Position numbers and translations under genes: made by a program. DNA of 64,000 bases from Stutzerimonas stutzeri (GTDB lineage: Bacteria > Pseudomonadota > Gammaproteobacteria > Pseudomonadales > Pseudomonadaceae): the NCBI RefSeq assembly GCF_000590475.1, contig NZ_CP007441.1, positions 1,635,231-1,699,230 on the forward strand, read 5' to 3'. Of the stretch, positions 40,205 to 48,583 are shown piece after piece. The notes under the pieces were generated by a model, which saw only the letters and a list, made by a program, of their open reading frames with translations, did not search any database and had not been told where the DNA came from. Positions within the stretch are counted from its first letter, which is position 1; each line of letters opens with the position of its first letter.

Positions 40205-41152
40205 ATGGATCGTTCTCTTTTCCGCGCATCCTTTCTTCATCCACGGTTCTGGCTGCTATGGCTGGGCCTGGGGCTGCTGTGGCTGGTGGTGCAGCTGCCG
40301 TATCGGGTGTTGCTGCTCTTGGGACGTGGCCTCGGTGTTGTGATGTATCGGACTGCGCGCTCGAGACGGCACATTGCGCGGCGTAACCTGCAGCTGTGTT
40401 TCCCCGAATTGAGCGACATGGACCGGGAGCGGCTGCTGCGCGAGAATTTCGCCTCGACGGGCATCGCCTTCTTCGAAATGGCCATGAGCTGGTGGTGGTC
40501 CAGGGATCGCCTGCAGAAGCTGGCGCAGGTGAAAGGTCTCGAACATCTGCAACAGGCACAGGCTGAGGGTCAGGGGGTTATTCTCATGGCTCTTCATTTC
40601 ACCACGCTGGAGATTGGTGCGGCCTTGTTGAGCCAACTGCACACAATCGATGGCATGTACCGCGAGCACAAGAATCCAGTGTTCGATTTCGTCCAGCGAA
40701 GGGGGCGAGAGCGGCATAACCTGGACGCCAGTGCAATTGAGCGTGAAGACGTACGGGCGATGCTCAAAGTGTTACGCGCCGGTCGGGCCATCTGGTACGC
40801 GCCGGATCAGGATTACGGGCGCAAACAGAGCCTTTTCGTGCCCTGGTTCGGCATCAGCGCGGCAACCGTGACCGCCACGACCAAGTTTGCCCGCTTGGGT
40901 AAAGCGAGGGTCATTCCCTACACACAGGAACGTCTTGCCGATGGTTCCGGTTACCGGCTGGTAATCCATCCGCCGCTGGCGGATTTTCCCGGTGAAAGCG
41001 AGGAAGCCGATTGCCTTCGCATCAACGAGTGGGTGGAGGACGCGGTACGTCAGCACCCTGAGCAATATCTCTGGGCGCACCGTCGCTTCAAGACCCGCCC
41101 CCCTGGAGAGCCGAGTCTCTACCGGAAACTGCCGAAGAAAAAAGCCGGTTAG
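40205..41152 (+). CDS. htrB: Lipid A biosynthesis lauroyl acyltransferase HtrB/LpxL
   Basis: Inner-membrane enzyme that adds a secondary acyl chain, usually laurate, to lipid A precursors. The 315-aa protein has one N-terminal membrane segment (about 11-40, FWLLWLGLGLLWLVVQLPYR). The acyltransferase motif is ALHFTTLEIG (H-x4-E, the LpxL-type dyad), with MYREHKNPVFD, WYAPDQDYGR and the C-terminal WAHRRFKTRP. ATG 40205 is chosen over the frame from 40175, because the family starts just before the membrane segment. It diverges from minC and its stop overlaps that of the convergent pirin gene. Confidence 0.92.
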   Translation: MDRSLFRASFLHPRFWLLWLGLGLLWLVVQLPYRVLLLLGRGLGVVMYRTARSRRHIARRNLQLCFPELSDMDRERLLRENFASTGIAFFEMAMSWWWSRDRLQKLAQVKGLEHLQQAQAEGQGVILMALHFTTLEIGAALLSQLHTIDGMYREHKNPVFDFVQRRGRERHNLDASAIEREDVRAMLKVLRAGRAIWYAPDQDYGRKQSLFVPWFGISAATVTATTKFARLGKARVIPYTQERLADGSGYRLVIHPPLADFPGESEEADCLRINEWVEDAVRQHPEQYLWAHRRFKTRPPGEPSLYRKLPKKKAG

Positions 41153-41994
41153 TCCGTAAAAACACCGTCACGAAAGTCGCGCAAGGCTTGCTCGATCTCC
41201 TCGCGGCTGTTCATCACGAACGGGCCGTACTGAACGATCGGCTCGCCCAGAGGACGTCCAGCCAGTAGTAGAACTCGGGCTCCAGTGCTGGACGTCAACC
41301 GCAGCTCGCCTTGGTCGGAGAGCCTGGCCAGTTGATTTTTGCCGAGAGGCTTCCCAGCCACCGAAATCTCGCCGTCGAATACGTACAGCATCAACCGGTG
41401 TCCGTCGGTCAGCTGAGGCTCGATGCCGCTGCCGGCGGGCAGTCGTAGGTCGAACAGCTGCGGCTCGGTATCCGGCCGCTGCACGGCGCCTGGCTGACCG
41501 ATGCCTTCGGCCCTGAACTGCCCGGCGATGATCACCGCTTCGATGCCGCTGGGCAGTGTTAGGCGTGGTATTTCCGCAGGTGCGAAATCACGATAAGCCG
41601 GATCGTCAAGTTTGCTTTTCGCCGGGAGATTCAGCCACAGCTGAAAGCCGCGCATCGCCCCACGTTCCTGTTGTGGCATTTCACTGTGGATTACCCCGCG
41701 TGCCGCCGTCATCCATTGCACGCCACCGCTTTCGAGCACGCCGACATTGCCAAGGTGATCCTCGTGGCGCATGCAGCCTTCGATCATGTAGGTGATCGTT
41801 TCGAAACCTCGATGCGGGTGGGGCGGGAAGCCGGCGATGTACTCGTCAGGATTGTCCGAGCCGAATTCGTCAAGCATCAGGAATGGATCGAATCGCTCGG
41901 GTGCGGCACCGCCGAACAGGCGGGTCAGGCGGACGCCGGCCCCGTCTGACGTTGCGCGGCCGGTGCTGATGGCAAGAATTTCCCGTGTGGACAT
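41149..41994 (-). CDS. Pirin family protein
   Basis: Bicupin iron-binding protein; some bacterial pirins act as quercetinases or bind metabolic enzymes. The 281-aa protein has the N-terminal cupin with the metal ligands PPHPHRGFETITYMIEG and GVIHSEMPQ, the segment GFQLWLNLPA, and a C-terminal cupin domain ending in PFVMNSREEIEQALRDF. All expected His/Glu ligands are in place. Function in this organism is unknown. Its stop codon shares bases with that of htrB on the opposite strand. Confidence 0.92.
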   Translation of the reverse strand: MSTREILAISTGRATSDGAGVRLTRLFGGAAPERFDPFLMLDEFGSDNPDEYIAGFPPHPHRGFETITYMIEGCMRHEDHLGNVGVLESGGVQWMTAARGVIHSEMPQQERGAMRGFQLWLNLPAKSKLDDPAYRDFAPAEIPRLTLPSGIEAVIIAGQFRAEGIGQPGAVQRPDTEPQLFDLRLPAGSGIEPQLTDGHRLMLYVFDGEISVAGKPLGKNQLARLSDQGELRLTSSTGARVLLLAGRPLGEPIVQYGPFVMNSREEIEQALRDFRDGVFTD

Positions 41995-42088
41995 GGCAGG
42001 TCGCCCTCGTTGCGTACTGAACGAAGCGTACTGCTGGCTGCTCGATCAAAGGGTGAGGATTTCCAGTATTTGCTATCGAATAATTGGA

Positions 42089-42859
42089 TCATTCATCGAT
42101 CTGCAGCTCCCGCGCACGGGTATAGACATAACGGACTTTTTCATACTCGAACGGCGAGTTGAGCTGGCCGTAGCGAAGGCTGGTGCTGTCGCGGAGGTCT
42201 ATCAGCCGCAGTGCGGTGAGGCCGAACTCGCCTCCGCTAGCCTCGGCGTAGCTGAAATAATCGACCTGCCGTTCGACGCCGAAGTCCATTGCCTGCCCGG
42301 CGGTATCGCGCAGATTGGACGGCCCCAGTGCCGGCAGGATGAGATAGGGCCCATGAGGCACGCCATAGAAGCCCAGGGTCTGGCCGAAATCCTCGTTGTA
42401 GCGGGGCAGTCCCATGCGGGTAGCCGGGTCCCAGATCCCCCCAACGCCAATAATTGTGTTGAACAGTAAGCGCGCCGTGGTGTTCATCGCGCGCTTGCCC
42501 TTGAACTGCGCCATGCTGTTGAACAGCGTTGGTATCTCGCCGAGATTCCTGAAAAAGTTGCTGACTCCGGTGCGTACGATCCGCGGGGTGATATACCGGT
42601 AGCCGCGTACCGCCGGCAGCATCACCCACTGATCCAGACGGTAATTGAAGTAGTACATGCGCCGGTTCAGCGACTCCCAGGGGTCGTAGATGTTTAGGGC
42701 GTCGAAAGTGGCGCGCTCGAACTCGCGCTGATCCAATCCCGGGTTGAACTTCAGATTACGCAGCGGATCGGTGAAACCGTCTTCGTCGGGAATCGGCGTC
42801 TGGGCGCAGGCGATACCGCTGGCCAGCAACAACAGTGCAAGCAGATGACGTCTAGCCAC
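42089..42859 (-). CDS. mlaA: Outer membrane lipid asymmetry protein MlaA (VacJ)
   Basis: Outer-membrane component of the Mla system, which removes phospholipids from the outer leaflet and hands them to MlaC. I place the start at GTG 42859 (256 aa). GGAG lies seven bases upstream, and this start overlaps the stop of the upstream gene by eight bases, pointing to translational coupling. ATG 42886 and the longer frame lie inside the upstream gene. The precursor has a signal sequence (MARRHLLALLLLASGIACAQ) with a Cys at the end of the hydrophobic core, but only a loose lipobox (GIAC). Family signatures are DPWESLNRRMYYFNYRLD, RTGVSNFFRNLGEIP, NEDFGQTLGFYGV and GPYLILPALGPS. Confidence 0.9.
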   Translation of the reverse strand: MARRHLLALLLLASGIACAQTPIPDEDGFTDPLRNLKFNPGLDQREFERATFDALNIYDPWESLNRRMYYFNYRLDQWVMLPAVRGYRYITPRIVRTGVSNFFRNLGEIPTLFNSMAQFKGKRAMNTTARLLFNTIIGVGGIWDPATRMGLPRYNEDFGQTLGFYGVPHGPYLILPALGPSNLRDTAGQAMDFGVERQVDYFSYAEASGGEFGLTALRLIDLRDSTSLRYGQLNSPFEYEKVRYVYTRARELQIDE

Positions 42860-44144
42860 GGAAGAACTCCAGCATGTCTTGAGCATTGACCCGGTAATTG
42901 AGATTGCCGCAATGGCCTCCACGCGGGTAAAGCTTCATTCGCTCACCGAAAGTTCTGCGCAGGAAGCCCAGATCGCCAGCGCCGAGAATGATGTCGTCCG
43001 CGTTGTGCATGACCGCGATTTTCGGGCTGTTATGCAGGTAATCCTCCAGTGCGTAGAGACTGACCTGCTGCACCAGCTGCGTCAGGCTGCCACCGTCCTG
43101 CTGAGCGCGCCACATGGGGATCAGCTGCTCGGTGATGTAGCAATCGAAGTCGCACAACAGGGCGCGCCGGAAGAATGGCTCCAGGCTAGTACCTTCGTCG
43201 ATCGGATACTCGGGCGGCACGATCAGGCCGCGGCGGTTGATCAGATCGGAAGTGAACACAATATCGGCGGCCGAGAAGCGGAATACCGAGCCGACCAGCA
43301 TTGCCATCTGTTCGTCAGTCAGCCGCAAGGCCGACTGTTGGAAATCGAACAGCATGGCCTCGTCGAGATTGATCGCGCCTTTTTGACGGTAATAGCGGGT
43401 GAGCTTTTCCAGAATGACCTGATAAAAGGTCGTGCTGCTGTCGATCGCCTCGACCTGGGTCTGTACCAGTTTGTCCAGGTTGTTAATTGAGGTGTAGAGA
43501 TTCACCGGCGGATTGACCATCAGCACGCGTTTGAAATTGAAGCTCTGGCGCGTCTCGTCCAGCTTGCTGACGAAGGCAGCGTTGAGCGCGCCGAGGCTGT
43601 AGCCGACGAGGTTGAATTCGGTGACGGGCAGGTTGTGCTGCTGGGCTCGGACCGCTTGCATCACCCGATACAGGTCTTTGGCATCGTCAGGGCTGTAGCC
43701 GGGCGTGGCGTAGCGCGAGGCAGCGGCGATGAAGTCGAAACTGGTCGGAGAGGATAGCTGTACCACGTGATAACCGGCACCGTAGAACAGGCGTTTGAGC
43801 GATTCGGTCTTTTCCGAAGAGTAGCTCGCGCCGGTGCCGGAAATGATGAACATCAGCGGGGCAGGGCCGGGTTGCCGCGCCAGGCGGTAAGTCAGACGTT
43901 TCACGGCCCAGAAATTATCGGGCAAGGTGAACTCGCGTTCGGGGCGCAGCCGCAGATGATAGTCGGCCTGATCGATATCGTCGTCGCTGGGCACGACGGC
44001 GCGCAACGCGGCTGGAGTCGTGGCGATCGTTGCCTCGAACGGGTTGCTCAGCGGATAGCCATACTGCTCGACACTTATGTCGGCAGCCTGGGCGGACGTT
44101 ACGACCAGCGTTAGCAGTGCAGTCAGGCACAGCAGCATTCGCAT
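42852..44144 (-). CDS. Predicted periplasmic alpha/beta-hydrolase-like protein coupled to mlaA
   Basis: A 430-aa precursor with a Sec signal peptide (MRMLLCLTALLTLVVTSAQA) and an alpha/beta-hydrolase-like core. A GxSxG nucleophile elbow is seen in NLVGYSLGALNA, a candidate Asp in VMHNADDIILG and a His in PRGGHCGNLNYR, in the right order for a Ser-Asp-His triad. I do not recognise a named enzyme family. The start has AGGAGC nine bases upstream. The stop is overlapped by the mlaA start, so the products are made together. A role in envelope lipid handling with MlaA is a natural inference but unproven; it could be a lipase, thioesterase or carboxylesterase. Confidence 0.78.
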   Translation of the reverse strand: MRMLLCLTALLTLVVTSAQAADISVEQYGYPLSNPFEATIATTPAALRAVVPSDDDIDQADYHLRLRPEREFTLPDNFWAVKRLTYRLARQPGPAPLMFIISGTGASYSSEKTESLKRLFYGAGYHVVQLSSPTSFDFIAAASRYATPGYSPDDAKDLYRVMQAVRAQQHNLPVTEFNLVGYSLGALNAAFVSKLDETRQSFNFKRVLMVNPPVNLYTSINNLDKLVQTQVEAIDSSTTFYQVILEKLTRYYRQKGAINLDEAMLFDFQQSALRLTDEQMAMLVGSVFRFSAADIVFTSDLINRRGLIVPPEYPIDEGTSLEPFFRRALLCDFDCYITEQLIPMWRAQQDGGSLTQLVQQVSLYALEDYLHNSPKIAVMHNADDIILGAGDLGFLRRTFGERMKLYPRGGHCGNLNYRVNAQDMLEFFRG

Positions 44145-44620
44145 CTAGAGGGTGCTCCTGGGGCAAGCGTGGGAGTTCGGCGAAGCGGATATGCATGGCT
44201 TTTTTCTGCTCGATGATGGCAGAAAAGAAGGGTCTGCCTTCAGGCTAAGCGGCCACGGCTGTCGACAGATCCGAGCGGTGCCTGGCGCCGCTGCGAAACG
44301 GGGTGAGGCGGACGCATCACAATACGCTTCGTGTGCTCGCCGGTGCGGCCACCTGGCGACTGGCGTTCGGCTGTTGCGGGTATTACGCATTGCTCCTCCA
44401 TGGTGAGCGTTTCTGCCTTCCTGCGAACGCTGGTCCAGCTGTAAATCGAACCTGCCAAGCTCAGCGCATCTTCATAGACCACGCTTAAGCCGTCTGGTTG
44501 CGTCCGGGTTTCTGGCGGGCAGGCATCCGTTCGAGCTCGAAGGGGCTTCGGCCGTCCCGTTGCAAGTCAGGATGCGGGTGTCCTTGAACGGCCGCCGTTG
44601 CGAATCGTTCGTGGTCAGGC
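44145..44620. other. Gene-poor interval upstream of the mlaA operon
   Basis: About 475 bases with only low-complexity short frames on both strands. One minus-strand frame (44145-44390) has a strong GGAGGAG ribosome-like sequence before its ATG, but a residue composition (Arg/Ser/Pro-rich) unlike a real protein. The mlaA-operon promoter must lie here; I see no clear hexamers. Confidence 0.4.
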
Positions 44621-44845
44621 TCAGGCGTGGTGGTGCAACCAGGCGTGAGACGGGATCTCGTCACCGCTACGCTGGCGCTTTTCCAGGCGTTGCCAGACCC
44701 GCTCGTGCAGGTAGAAACCCACCGAATTGCACAGCGGCTCGATAGCTGCCACGAGCCCGCCGGCGGCGGCACTACCCGTCAAAGCGTAAGTCACCGTAAA
44801 GGCAATGCAAAAGTGCATCAGGGTAAAGGTCACGGTCTTGAGCAT
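44621..44845 (-). CDS. DUF2061 small membrane protein
   Basis: A 74-aa inner-membrane protein of the DUF2061 family. Two transmembrane helices (about 5-25, FTLMHFCIAFTVTYALTG; and 28-45, AGGLVAAIEPLCNSVGFY) are followed by the conserved LHERVWQRLE and a polar, His-rich tail (AWLHHHA). GGAG lies six bases before the ATG. Function is unknown. It stands alone, divergent from the yjcH-actP unit. Confidence 0.82.
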   Translation of the reverse strand: MLKTVTFTLMHFCIAFTVTYALTGSAAAGGLVAAIEPLCNSVGFYLHERVWQRLEKRQRSGDEIPSHAWLHHHA

Positions 44846-45100
44846 GGCGATCTCCGTATGCAGTCGAGAATTATTCTCTGTTGGCGCCAGTCTCGCGTTG
44901 TCATAGCGGGAAAGACAATCGCTCTGCTTGATCCATGAAATAGGCTTGGCCTATTGCCCTGACTCGGCCTGCTTAGGGCGTCTAGGACGGCGGTTCCAGC
45001 AAATAAAAACCAGACCATGGTCGAGTGGTGTTCGACCTGGCGGACTCTAAAGTAGCCGCCTGCCCTCAGCAGTGGGCTGAGAGCGGGTGGAGACTGACCA

Positions 45101-45415
45101 ATGCAAAATGAAGATGTTTACCGGCAGATCTATGCCAATCCGCGCTTCCAGGAACTGGTTGCCAAGCGCGGCCGCTTCGCGTGGCTACTATCGGCCGTCA
45201 TGCTCGGCGCTTATCTCGCTTTCATCCTGTTGATCGCTTTCGAACCAGCAGTCCTAGGTATCCCGCTCGCCGCCGATACCGTGACTACCTGGGGTATTCC
45301 GGTGGGTGTCGGGGTGATTTTCATGGCATTCATTCTGACTGGCATTTATGTCCAGCGTGCCAACGGCGAGTTTGATCGAATCAATCAGGAAATCCTCAGC
45401 GAGGCTCAACAATAA
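45101..45415 (+). CDS. yjcH: DUF485 inner-membrane protein YjcH
   Basis: A 104-aa membrane protein of the DUF485 family, which is nearly always encoded directly before an acetate permease. Two transmembrane helices (about 27-48 and 62-85) are flanked by the family start YRQIYANPRFQELVAKRGRFAW and end YVQRANGEFDRINQEIL. GGTGGAGA precedes the ATG. The stop overlaps the actP start (TAATG-type), so the two are coupled. The exact role with ActP is not established. Confidence 0.93.
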   Translation: MQNEDVYRQIYANPRFQELVAKRGRFAWLLSAVMLGAYLAFILLIAFEPAVLGIPLAADTVTTWGIPVGVGVIFMAFILTGIYVQRANGEFDRINQEILSEAQQ

Positions 45416-47070
45416 TGATTGTGCGTTTATTAATGGCAGCGGTTCTGCTGATCGGCTCACCGCTGCTCCTGGCCGATGCGCTCACCGGCGAAGTGCAGAA
45501 ACAGGCGGTCAACTACACAGCCATCGCCATGTTCGTCGCCTTCATCGGTTTCACCATGGGCATCACCAAGTGGGCGGCCAAGCGCAACACCTCCACGTCT
45601 GACTACTACACAGCTGGCGGCAGCATCACCGGCTTCCAGAACGGCCTGGCGATCGCTGGCGACTTCATGTCCGCGGCATCCTTCCTGGGTATTTCCGCAC
45701 TGGTGTACACGAGCGGCTACGACGGGCTGATCTATTCCATCGGCTTCCTGGTCGGCTGGCCGGTCATCCTGTTTCTGATGGCAGAGCGCTTGCGCAACCT
45801 GGGCAAGTTCACCTTCTCCGACGTGGCGTCTTACCGCCTCGGTCAGATGCAGATTCGCATCCTTTCGGCATTTGGCTCGTTGATCGTGGTGGCCTTTTAC
45901 CTGATCGCGCAGATGGTTGGTGCCGGCAAGCTGATCCAGCTGCTGTTCGGCCTCGACTACTACGTTGCAGTGGTGCTGGTTGGCGTATTGATGGTCATGT
46001 ACGTGCTGTTCGGCGGCATGTTGGCGACTACTTGGGTGCAGATCATCAAGGCGGTGCTGCTGCTGTCGGGCGCCAGTTTCATGGCGATCATGGTGATGCA
46101 GGCGGTCAACTTCGACTTCGGCAGGCTGTTCGCCGAAGCGGTGAACATTCACGAGAAGGGCGCTGCGATCATGAGCCCGGGTGGCCTGGTGTCCGATCCG
46201 ATCTCCGCAATCTCGCTCGGCCTGGCACTGATGTTCGGTACTGCCGGTCTGCCGCATATCCTGATGCGCTTCTTCACCGTTGCCGATGCCAAGGAAGCGC
46301 GAAAGAGCGTGTTCTACGCCACCGGCTTCATCGGTTACTTTTACATCCTGACTTTCATCATTGGCTTCGGCGCCATCCTGCTGGTCAGCACCAACCCGCA
46401 ATTCAAGGACGCAGCGGGCGCCATTGTCGGTGGTACCAACATGGTTGCCATCCACCTGGCGAATGCCGTAGGGGGCAACCTGTTCCTTGGATTCATATCC
46501 GCCGTGGCCTTCGCGACCATCCTTGCGGTGGTAGCCGGCCTGACCCTGGCGGGCGCCTCGGCAGTTTCCCATGACCTGTATGCCTGCGTGATCAAGAAGG
46601 GTAAGGCCAAGGAAGAAGACGAGATGCGGGTCACCAAGATCACCACTCTGGCACTCGGCGTCGTGGCGATTCTGCTGGGCATCATCTTCGAGAAGCAGAA
46701 CATCGCCTTCATGGTGGGGCTGGCTTTCTCGATCGCGGCCAGCTGCAATTTCCCGGTACTGTTCCTGTCCATGTACTGGAAGGGTTTGAGTACCCGCGGC
46801 GCGCTGGTCGGAGGCTCGCTGGGGCTGGCAACTGCGCTGATCCTGACCATTATCAGCCCGACCGTATGGGTCGATGTGTTCGGCTATGCCGAAGCCATTT
46901 TCCCCTACAAATATCCGGCGTTGTTCTCGATGATCGTAGCGTTCGTGGGGATCTGGTTCTTCTCGGTGACGGACAAGTCCAAGGCGGCGGGGCTTGAACG
47001 CGAGCGTTTCTTCTCGCAGTTCGTGCGGTCCCAGACCGGCCTGGGTTCCAGTGGGGCGGTCGCACACTGA
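45415..47070 (+). CDS. actP: Cation/acetate symporter ActP
   Basis: Sodium:solute symporter family permease for acetate and other short carboxylates, in the inner membrane. The 551-aa protein has an N-terminal signal-like segment (MIVRLLMAAVLLIGSPLLLADA) and about 13 transmembrane segments. Conserved motifs are SDYYTAGGSITGFQNGLAIAGDFMSAASFLG (in part), the SSF signature region FGTAGLPHILMRFFTVADA and VGLAFSIAASCNFPVL. It is coupled to yjcH and closed by a strong terminator at 47088-47124; the IS3-family element begins just beyond that. Confidence 0.96.
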   Translation: MIVRLLMAAVLLIGSPLLLADALTGEVQKQAVNYTAIAMFVAFIGFTMGITKWAAKRNTSTSDYYTAGGSITGFQNGLAIAGDFMSAASFLGISALVYTSGYDGLIYSIGFLVGWPVILFLMAERLRNLGKFTFSDVASYRLGQMQIRILSAFGSLIVVAFYLIAQMVGAGKLIQLLFGLDYYVAVVLVGVLMVMYVLFGGMLATTWVQIIKAVLLLSGASFMAIMVMQAVNFDFGRLFAEAVNIHEKGAAIMSPGGLVSDPISAISLGLALMFGTAGLPHILMRFFTVADAKEARKSVFYATGFIGYFYILTFIIGFGAILLVSTNPQFKDAAGAIVGGTNMVAIHLANAVGGNLFLGFISAVAFATILAVVAGLTLAGASAVSHDLYACVIKKGKAKEEDEMRVTKITTLALGVVAILLGIIFEKQNIAFMVGLAFSIAASCNFPVLFLSMYWKGLSTRGALVGGSLGLATALILTIISPTVWVDVFGYAEAIFPYKYPALFSMIVAFVGIWFFSVTDKSKAAGLERERFFSQFVRSQTGLGSSGAVAH

Positions 47071-47087
47071 TCGCGAAACCTGCGGTT

Positions 47088-47124
47088 AAAGAAGGGCAGC
47101 CCTAGGGCTGCCCTTCTTTTTTTT
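47088..47124 (+). terminator. Rho-independent terminator of yjcH-actP
   Basis: AAAGAAGGGCAGCCC and GGGCTGCCCTTCTTT form a 15-bp perfect stem with a two-base loop, followed by more T residues to 47124. Confidence 0.9.
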
Positions 47125-47127
47125 GCG

Positions 47128-47154
47128 TGTCCCGTCCTGAATAGGGTTTACACC
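47128..47154 (+). repeat. Left terminal inverted repeat of the IS
   Basis: TGTCCCGTCCTGAATAGGGT plus TTACACC. Against the complement of the right end it matches at the outer TGTC, the GTCCTGAA block and the inner TTTACACC. Confidence 0.88.
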
Positions 47155-47181
47155 TTCTGATCTGTTTTGCAGGAGGATGCG

Positions 47182-47583
47182 ATGGAAGCGGCGATGAGGC
47201 GCAGTCAGCGAGACTACACGATGACTTTTAAATTATCGGTCGTCGATCAGGTCGAAAAAGGCGAGCTGAGTTACAGAGAGGCTCAGGAGCGTTACGGAAT
47301 TCAAGGCAAGACGACCGTTCTGACATGGTTACGCAAGCACGGTCGGCAAAACTGGGATCCAGGCGCATACATTGGCTCGCCGAGGATGGGGAACATGCCC
47401 GATCAAGACCGCCCTTTAACGCCAGAGCAACGCATCAAAGAGCTTGAAGAGCAGCTCAAGCTGTCGAATCAGAAAGCGCAGTTTTTCGAAGCTGTGGTGG
47501 ATGTCTTGCAAACTGACTACGGTCTGTCTGTCGTAAAAAAGCGTCCCGGCAAGTCCTCTCGCAAAAGCGCATCCAAAACCTGA
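47182..47583 (+). CDS. IS3-family transposase OrfA
   Basis: DNA-binding part of the transposase, 133 aa. An HTH at about 10-55 (RDYTMTFKLSVVDQVEKGELSYREAQERYGIQGKTTV in part, then LTWLRKHG) recognises the element ends, and a leucine-zipper-like segment lies at about 90-115 (RIKELEEQLKLSNQKAQFFEAVV in part). The start is ATG 47182 with AGGAGG five bases upstream. Near the end the heptamer A-AAA-AAG (47535-47541) is in the correct phase for a -1 frameshift into OrfB; after the slip the frame stays open to the OrfB stop. Confidence 0.92.
   Translation: MEAAMRRSQRDYTMTFKLSVVDQVEKGELSYREAQERYGIQGKTTVLTWLRKHGRQNWDPGAYIGSPRMGNMPDQDRPLTPEQRIKELEEQLKLSNQKAQFFEAVVDVLQTDYGLSVVKKRPGKSSRKSASKT
47535..47541 (+). 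promoter_or_regulatory. Programmed -1 frameshift heptamer (A AAA AAG)
   Basis: In the OrfA frame the codons are GTA AAA AAG, so the slippery heptamer A-AAA-AAG sits in the zero frame. Slipping back one base leads into the frame that continues as OrfB, producing the OrfAB transposase typical of IS3 elements. Confidence 0.85.
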
Positions 47584-47606
47584 GCATCAGCAGGGCTTGC
47601 CAGTTC

Positions 47607-48407
47607 ATGGGGATAAGCCGACAGGCTTACTACAAGCGCAATCGCGCCGACATTACGCGTCTGGTTCTGGATCAGAAAGTAGCTGATTTCGTTACGCAAA
47701 AACGCCTGCGGCAACCCCGCATGGGGACGCGGAAGCTGCATTATTTACTGCATTGCCAGCCACAGTATGAGCTGCGAGTGGGTCGAGACCGTTTGTTTTC
47801 AATTTTGCGCGAGAGACGTTTATTAGTGGCCCGCAAGCGGGCGTATCACAAGACGACCGATAGCCATCATCGCTTTCGGCGGCATCCGAACCTGCTCAAA
47901 GCGGGTCCTGATCAGGTGGTTCCAAGCGGCCCGGAGCAAGTCTGGGTGGCTGACATTACCTATCTGCCCACCCAAGAAGGTGTGGCCTATCTGAGCCTTG
48001 TGACGGATGCTTTTTCGCGCAGAATCATGGGCTATCACGTCCATGAAAACCTGCACGCCGAGTCGGTAGCTCAGGCGCTGCGTCGAGCAGTGAGTCAGCG
48101 CCAAACCGTGCAGCCGCTGATCCACCACTCGGACAGAGGCAGCCAGTACTGTTCGGGAACGTACCAGGCACTGCATGCCAAACATGGCATCAGGTGCTCG
48201 ATGACGGACGGCTATGACTGTTATCAAAACGCCCTGGCAGAGCGGGTCAACGGGATATTGAAGACCGAGCTTTTGCTCCAGAGACCACAGGATTTAACCC
48301 AGGCGAAGAAGATGGTCGGCGAGTCGGTGGCGATCTATAACCGCGAGCGTCCGCACCTGTCTTTGAGATATCAAACGCCCGATGCGATGCACCGGACGTT
48401 TAGGTGA
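47607..48407 (+). CDS. IS3-family transposase OrfB (catalytic, DDE)
   Basis: Catalytic part of the transposase, normally made as an OrfAB fusion. The listed ATG gives 266 aa (MGISRQAYYKRNRAD...), but the frame is open back to the slippery site. An HTH_21-like domain lies at about 30-85 and the RNase H-like rve core at about 110-260. The catalytic triad is visible as D in VADITYLPT, D in HHSDRGSQYCS and E in NALAERVNGILKTE, with the usual spacing. It ends YNRERPHLSLRYQTPDAMH, normal for IS3 OrfB. Confidence 0.93.
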   Translation: MGISRQAYYKRNRADITRLVLDQKVADFVTQKRLRQPRMGTRKLHYLLHCQPQYELRVGRDRLFSILRERRLLVARKRAYHKTTDSHHRFRRHPNLLKAGPDQVVPSGPEQVWVADITYLPTQEGVAYLSLVTDAFSRRIMGYHVHENLHAESVAQALRRAVSQRQTVQPLIHHSDRGSQYCSGTYQALHAKHGIRCSMTDGYDCYQNALAERVNGILKTELLLQRPQDLTQAKKMVGESVAIYNRERPHLSLRYQTPDAMHRTFR

Positions 48408-48411
48408 AACA

Positions 48412-48438
48412 GGTGTAAACCTATTTCAGGACTAGACA
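48412..48438 (-). repeat. Right terminal inverted repeat of the IS
   Basis: The last 27 bases (GGTGTAAACC...GACTAGACA) are the imperfect complement of the left end and finish in ACA, directly before the GCG target duplication. Confidence 0.88.
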
Positions 48439-48583
48439 GCGACTTGCAACGACACGTCGATGGTCACACAGGCTTCCAATCGGGCACGGAACATGCCCGT
48501 CATTCAGCATTTCGATAGAGGCCGGAGCGCATGCCTGCTTTCGCTAGACTCGTGGCAACCCAACGAACAAAAGGTTACAAACG

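Larger units (their letters stand above)
47128..48438 (+). mobile_element. Complete IS3-family insertion sequence, 1311 bp
   Basis: The element starts TGTCCCGTCC and ends GGACTAGACA. The 27-base ends are imperfect inverted repeats. It is flanked by GCG on both sides (47125-47127 and 48439-48441), a 3-bp target duplication as usual for IS3. It encodes OrfA and OrfB in overlapping phases with a -1 frameshift signal. All parts look intact. It lies right behind the actP terminator and does not break any gene. The named subgroup cannot be given without a search. Confidence 0.93.

Noticed and set aside
44145..44390. Minus-strand ORF with a strong GGAGGAG site before its ATG, ending just before the hydrolase gene.
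   Set aside because: The product is Arg/Pro/Ser-rich and lacks any fold pattern, and there is no second line of evidence. Kept only as a note in the gene-poor interval.
45457..47067. A 536-codon minus-strand ORF covering actP.
   Set aside because: Composition is His/Gln/Arg/Asp-rich without a fold pattern. The plus-strand actP has membrane segments and family motifs throughout.
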